DNA of 64,000 bases from assembly GCA_038503035.1 (NCBI GenBank), contig JAVSML010001161.1:110278-174277 (forward strand), in the 5' to 3' direction. Below are positions 60,271 to 64,000 of this stretch, one piece after another; position 1 is the stretch's first letter, and every line of letters starts with the position of its first letter. Source of the DNA: Crocodylus rhombifer. Lineage: Eukaryota; Chordata; Crocodylia; Crocodylidae. The notes below the pieces were generated by a model. The model ran no database searches and was not told where the DNA came from. It was given only the letters and a program-made list of their open reading frames with translations. Made by a program: the position numbers and the translations under genes.

Positions 60271-61770
60271 ATCTGCAGTTGGTGATCTTCATCACCAACC
60301 AGGCACAAATCCTAGTGTGCCTGCACAGTACCTGTGAACACAGGTAAAGAGGTAGCTTAAGTTAGATCCACCATATGAAATTTTGTTGGCATAGCTATGC
60401 CAGTTAGAAGGGGGGCGGAAATCAACCCCCTGTTAGAGCTGTGACAGAAAAATCCTCTGTTGAAAGTAAAGCTTATAAAGCCATAGAACCATTTTTTGTC
60501 ATTCAGGGAGATGATTTAACTGTACTGGCTTAAAAAAAACTCCTTTTGCTGGTTTAAGTTGCATCTCCACTAGGGGGCTTTGGCAGTATACTTGTACAGA
60601 TGATTCTGTTTAAATGTAGAATAAACCTTGTATCTGTGCAGTTTATTTCTCTACACTTACAGGAATGTTAGACTATTTTAACAGCCACTCTCCTGGAGAT
60701 ACTAGTATCATTACATCAATACAAGTCATGTGTACAGAAGCCTTTACCCTACCTCAAGGGCAGTGTGAGGCTTTAATGAATTCATGTTCACAGAGATCAT
60801 TAAGGCCTTCAATTTAAAAAATGCAAAGGGAAAAAAAAGGTTGGTGAGAATTAATAAAATATAAAATATTTGATTCCCTGAAATACTGTCATGATGAAAG
60901 TGCTGTTTAGCTGAGCATGACAAAGTTCAGGCCTCGTTGGTACTGTAATATAAATAGCATATTTGCAACTGGGAATTCTTAAGCTCTTTGTGAAAGTTAA
61001 CTAATAGCTCCCAATGCCCCTTTGAGTAAGACAGGCTTCCTAACACAGCTGGTTCTAAGATCAAGTATAACTGAGACATTTGACCATAAGAGATGTTGGT
61101 TAGTCTGCAACCAAAACGTATTGAGCATGGGTTTAATGAGATGGTGGTACGGGACAGCCTGCATCCACCTTGTGTAATAATTTGGTATAGGAAATGAAAA
61201 ATCCTCTTACCCAGCTGCAACTGAAGAGGGAACACGGGTGGCAGAAATATAAGTGTTCCACTGACCATGACAATAGCTTTTCTCTTATGAAGATTGTCAT
61301 CAATGTGGGTTCTACTGGCTGCAGACGCCGATTTGTGCGTCATCCAAAAGTATCAGAAGAATGTCTGATATTTTTGTAAGAGACAAACTCTGTTCTTTGA
61401 GTAACAAAGCACTAAGTTCTGACCAGCCTGACCTTTTTGTTTTGCAAGCCAGCTGCTCCCAAAGGGATGCCTACTAGCATGGGCGGGAAGTATTTTTTTC
61501 TCCTGCCCTCAGCATGGGCTTGAGGAGAGCAGAACTCCACTGCAGCTGCTGTATCAGTGCTAGTCTTTGTCAGGTAGAAATAGCCAGTGGGAGAGGAACT
61601 TGAAGAGAAAAACACGTCCTGCTCTAAGGTCGCACAGAGGTCCTGGCAGCATAATTTGTGCGGAGTCACTGAGACTCCATTATGGCAAAGAAAACCAACC
61701 AGTATGTCTGTGGACTGGGTGGCTCACGTCATTGGCAATGGAGAGCTCTACCTTACTCACATCAGATGTG
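60271..61770. other. intergenic stretch
   Basis: No gene recognised. A weak inverted arrangement around 60350-60590 may be another decayed MITE. Confidence 0.45.
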
Positions 61771-61836
61771 TTCTAGAGCGGTGGTTTTCAACCTGTGGTC
61801 TGCAAACCCCTGGGCATCCACAGACTATGTCTAAGA

Positions 61837-63000
61837 CAGGGCTGGGCAAAATATGGCCTATGGACAGGGTATGGCCTGCCAACTGATTGGATCCAGCCCA
61901 CAGGAGACACCTGCCAATTGATTTGATCTGGCCTGCGGCACTTCACAGAGGGTCAAGGCTAGCCTGGGGCAGCCTGCACCACGCTCCAGCCCATAGCCAC
62001 CAGCCAGTGTGCGCAGCTTCTGGCAGAGTTGCTCCCAGTGTGACTGCAGCTGCTTGGGGGCTGCCTACCTCTCCTTGCTTCCAGCAGTGGTTCCTCCTGC
62101 TGTGCTGCTCCAAGCTGCGAAAAGCTTCAGCTGGGCGGCTTCTGCCCCAGCATGTGGAGCTTTAGGTCCAGGTCCAGCTCCTGACTGCCTTCTTCCCACT
62201 CCGGCCACCCGTATTGGGCGGGTAGAACGGGCAGCCAGGAGCTAGCCAGAGACCCATGCACTGGGGCAGGAGCTGCCTGGCTGAAGCTTCTTCCTGGCCA
62301 GGAGCAGGAGGAGGATCTGCTGTTAGAGGTGAGGGGAGAGGAGCAGCACATGGATGGCTGCAGCTACATTGGGAGCAGCCCTGCTGGAAGCTGTACACAC
62401 TGGCTGGGGCCAGGCTGGCAGGTGTGGGCTGGAGGATGGCATAGGCTTGGCCCCATGTGGAGCACTATGGGGGCAACTGTAGACTGCATTGCCTGGGTGA
62501 GCTCTCTTGCACATGCCCCCTGCCCTCTCCTCCCTTCCCTCACCCCTGACTGGCTGCTGGGACTTAGTGCTCAGGCAGTACACCCCACCACACATGCATA
62601 TATGCACATACCCTCCCACACACCCCTTCTCCCCCTCACAGGTAGGGTGGCCATCATAGATGACAGTCTGGTTGTTTTCTGTCCTCTATTGATACAAAAC
62701 CCGACACCTTTACATCCTCTATTTTTCTCTTGAAAAATACGTTGGGCTTCGTATCAATAGAGGACAGAGTAGCAGAAAACTGAAATGTCCTCTGTGATGG
62801 CCACCTTACTCACAGGGCAGGGGCTGCCCTGCAACACTCCCTCTTGATCCTGGCCTCCCCTGCCCACCTCGCTCCTGATCCCTGCTTCCCGCCCACCCAC
62901 AGCCCGATCCCACATAGGGAGTTTGGGTGAGTTGTTGTCGTGGGGATGCTGATGTCAAAACTTCCTATGTCACCCCGGGCCCAAACAATAGCCTGCTCCT
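61837..63000. mobile_element. inner hAT-like element (1164 bp)
   Basis: Inverted tips CAGGGCTGGGCAAAATATGG on the left and, on the other strand, AGGAGCAGGCTATTGTTTGG on the right. Flanked by gtctaaga (61829-61836) and gtctaagg (63001-63008), seven of eight bases alike. GC-rich interior without transposase, and itself invaded by a MITE at 62643-62808. Confidence 0.82.
62643..62808. mobile_element. innermost MITE with TA flanks (166 bp)
   Basis: TAGGGTGGCCATCA on the left and TGATGGCCACCTTA on the right are inverted copies with TA at both tips. ATACAAAACCCGACA...TTGGGCTTCGTAT and CTGTCCTCTATTGATA...TATCAATAGAGGACAG pair internally, so the whole element is a hairpin. Tc1/mariner-type target inferred from TA. 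Confidence 0.82.
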
Positions 63001-63144
63001 GTCTAAGGGGATCCATGAAAGATGACTATGATCAATCAAAAGTATGTGAATACCCACACTTATCATTCAAAGGGGTCCACATCTCCATTCAACATTTTTT
63101 AGGGTCCCACAAATTAAAAAAGGTAGAAAACCATTATTCTAGAG

Positions 63145-64000
63145 CCTCACAGGCAGACTTTTGCAGTCAAGCAGGCCACCTTGAACCAGAAGGGTTCTAC
63201 ACAGGTGCAGGAGGGTCTGCCAGTATGGGAACAGCTGCAGGATTGGAGCACAGGATAATAGTAACTGGGCATGTTACTCTTGAAGAGAAAAACAGAGGAT
63301 ATAAAGGCATCGGGTGAGATGTTTACTGCAGAGCTGCCTAATTAGCTCCACAGTAAAGTCTTCACACCTACACATGTAGCCCTATTAGGCCACAGGAAAC
63401 TAATAAATGCTGCTGTAGAGTACTACTTGCAAATACAAATACTACGCTGTGGCAGCACTCTTCAGTGTGCAACAATGCACGTGTGGGTGAAGGGCTGGGG
63501 CACAAGAGTGCTTCAGTGTGGGGGCTGCCTGCCAACTACCCTGCAGTGAAGCACCCTCATGCTCTAGCCTGCCCCTCTGCAGCATGTTGAACCAGGTAGG
63601 AGTGGCCCTGGACTGACCCCCCAGACTCCCTGCTAGCCAGGGCTGCTCTGACCCAGCTCAACATGCTGCACTCCTGAGCACATGTGTAAATGCAGTGCCT
63701 GGGAGAAATAAACTCCAGTGTAATAAGTGCTGGGGTTTATTGCATCCTGCTAATTTTGCATGTAGACAGCCCGCTGAAACTTACTGCAGTTTGACATAGC
63801 TGAGGTGAATTAAGACTGGACTGATGTTGTCCCAGGGGACTGGTATCTCCATTGCACATGAATGACACGTGTCCTTAGAGGCTTGCAGGACACGACGACT
63901 GCTTGCAGGCAGCGGCAGCAGCGGTGTCAGCAGCGAGCGGGAATCTCCCACAGGTGACTGGCAGTGTCAGCAGTGGGGAGAGGTGGCAACCACCCACAGA
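63145..64000. other. intergenic stretch with a possible foldback element
   Basis: Between about 63310 and 63775 inverted pairs occur (GCAGCATGTTGAACC with CTCAACATGCTGCA), suggesting a decayed foldback element with GTAGACAGCCC at its right side. The last 100 bases are GC- and CAGC-rich. No ZRANB1 exon is seen. Confidence 0.4.

Larger units (their letters stand above)
61779..63136. mobile_element. outer hAT-like MITE of a three-level nest
   Basis: The element begins CGGTGGTTTTCAACCTGTGG and ends GGTAGAAAACCATTA, with the identical 8-mer ttctagag on both sides (61771-61778 and 63137-63144). With the inner element and one copy of its duplication removed, 186 bases of MITE remain and the internal text CAGACTATGTCTAAGGGGAT reads through. 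Confidence 0.9.

Noticed and set aside
60927..61343. 138-codon minus-strand frame
   Set aside because: No recognisable domain, no Kozak-supported start, and no splice partners; treated as chance.
46504..64000. ZRANB1 exons, expected next by human synteny
   Set aside because: None of the zinc-finger or OTU-domain landmarks of that protein was found in either strand; the gene, or at least its coding part, must lie beyond the window.

Overview
The window is vertebrate nuclear DNA carrying two multi-exon genes that are transcribed divergently and that I can follow exon by exon. On the minus strand EEF1AKMT2 (METTL10), a lysine methyltransferase of elongation factor eEF1A, occupies 1453-14951 in six coding exons. 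On the plus strand ABRAXAS2 (ABRO1/KIAA0157/FAM175B), the scaffold of the BRISC deubiquitinase, occupies 19188-44161 in nine coding exons. All exon junctions have GT/AG borders, keep the reading frame, and give complete proteins of 218 and 414 residues. In human (10q26.13) the same two genes are neighbours in the same order, with ZRANB1 beyond ABRAXAS2, so this is a conserved syntenic block. No ZRANB1 coding exon is visible before 64000.

The repeat content points to a non-avian sauropsid, most likely a crocodilian, with a turtle as the alternative. There are many CR1 LINEs with typical 3' ends, a dense population of short non-autonomous hAT-like DNA transposons (several with visible 8-bp target-site duplications), TA- and ATT-flanked MITEs, and old MIR and L2-like relics. 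The species assignment is inference from repeat type only.

Layout: 1-1452, 3' flank of EEF1AKMT2. 1453-14951, EEF1AKMT2; its 8-kb intron 3 contains a mosaic of at least three CR1 elements (about 5870-10560), with a younger minus-strand CR1 splitting an older one. About 14700-15090, CpG-rich EEF1AKMT2 promoter. 15100-18930, intergenic, with a decayed non-LTR reverse-transcriptase relic (15690-16930) interrupted by a CR1 3' end. 18930-19187, CpG-rich ABRAXAS2 promoter with a ZNF143/THAP11-type motif. 19188-44161, ABRAXAS2; intron 1 opens with an 800-bp pyrimidine-rich minisatellite, introns 2, 4 and 7 carry DNA transposons, and intron 8 carries a nested hAT/MITE and an L2-like LINE relic just upstream of the last exon. 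44162 to about 46500, ABRAXAS2 3' UTR and flank. 46504-47285, a palindromic foldback transposon. 47286-64000, a gene-poor stretch with scattered hAT elements, a MIR SINE, a CR1 3' end, and at 61779-63144 a three-deep nest of DNA transposons whose target-site duplications are still readable.

Both genes look like broadly expressed housekeeping genes (CpG promoters with no obvious TATA box close to the start codons). I found no tRNA, rRNA, CRISPR or prokaryotic-type system. Nearly all other open frames in the window are chance frames in repeats. I see no evidence for a previously undescribed functional system; the unusual content is transposon architecture, the intron-1 minisatellite, and a decoy JAMM motif in the ABRAXAS2 pseudo-enzyme.
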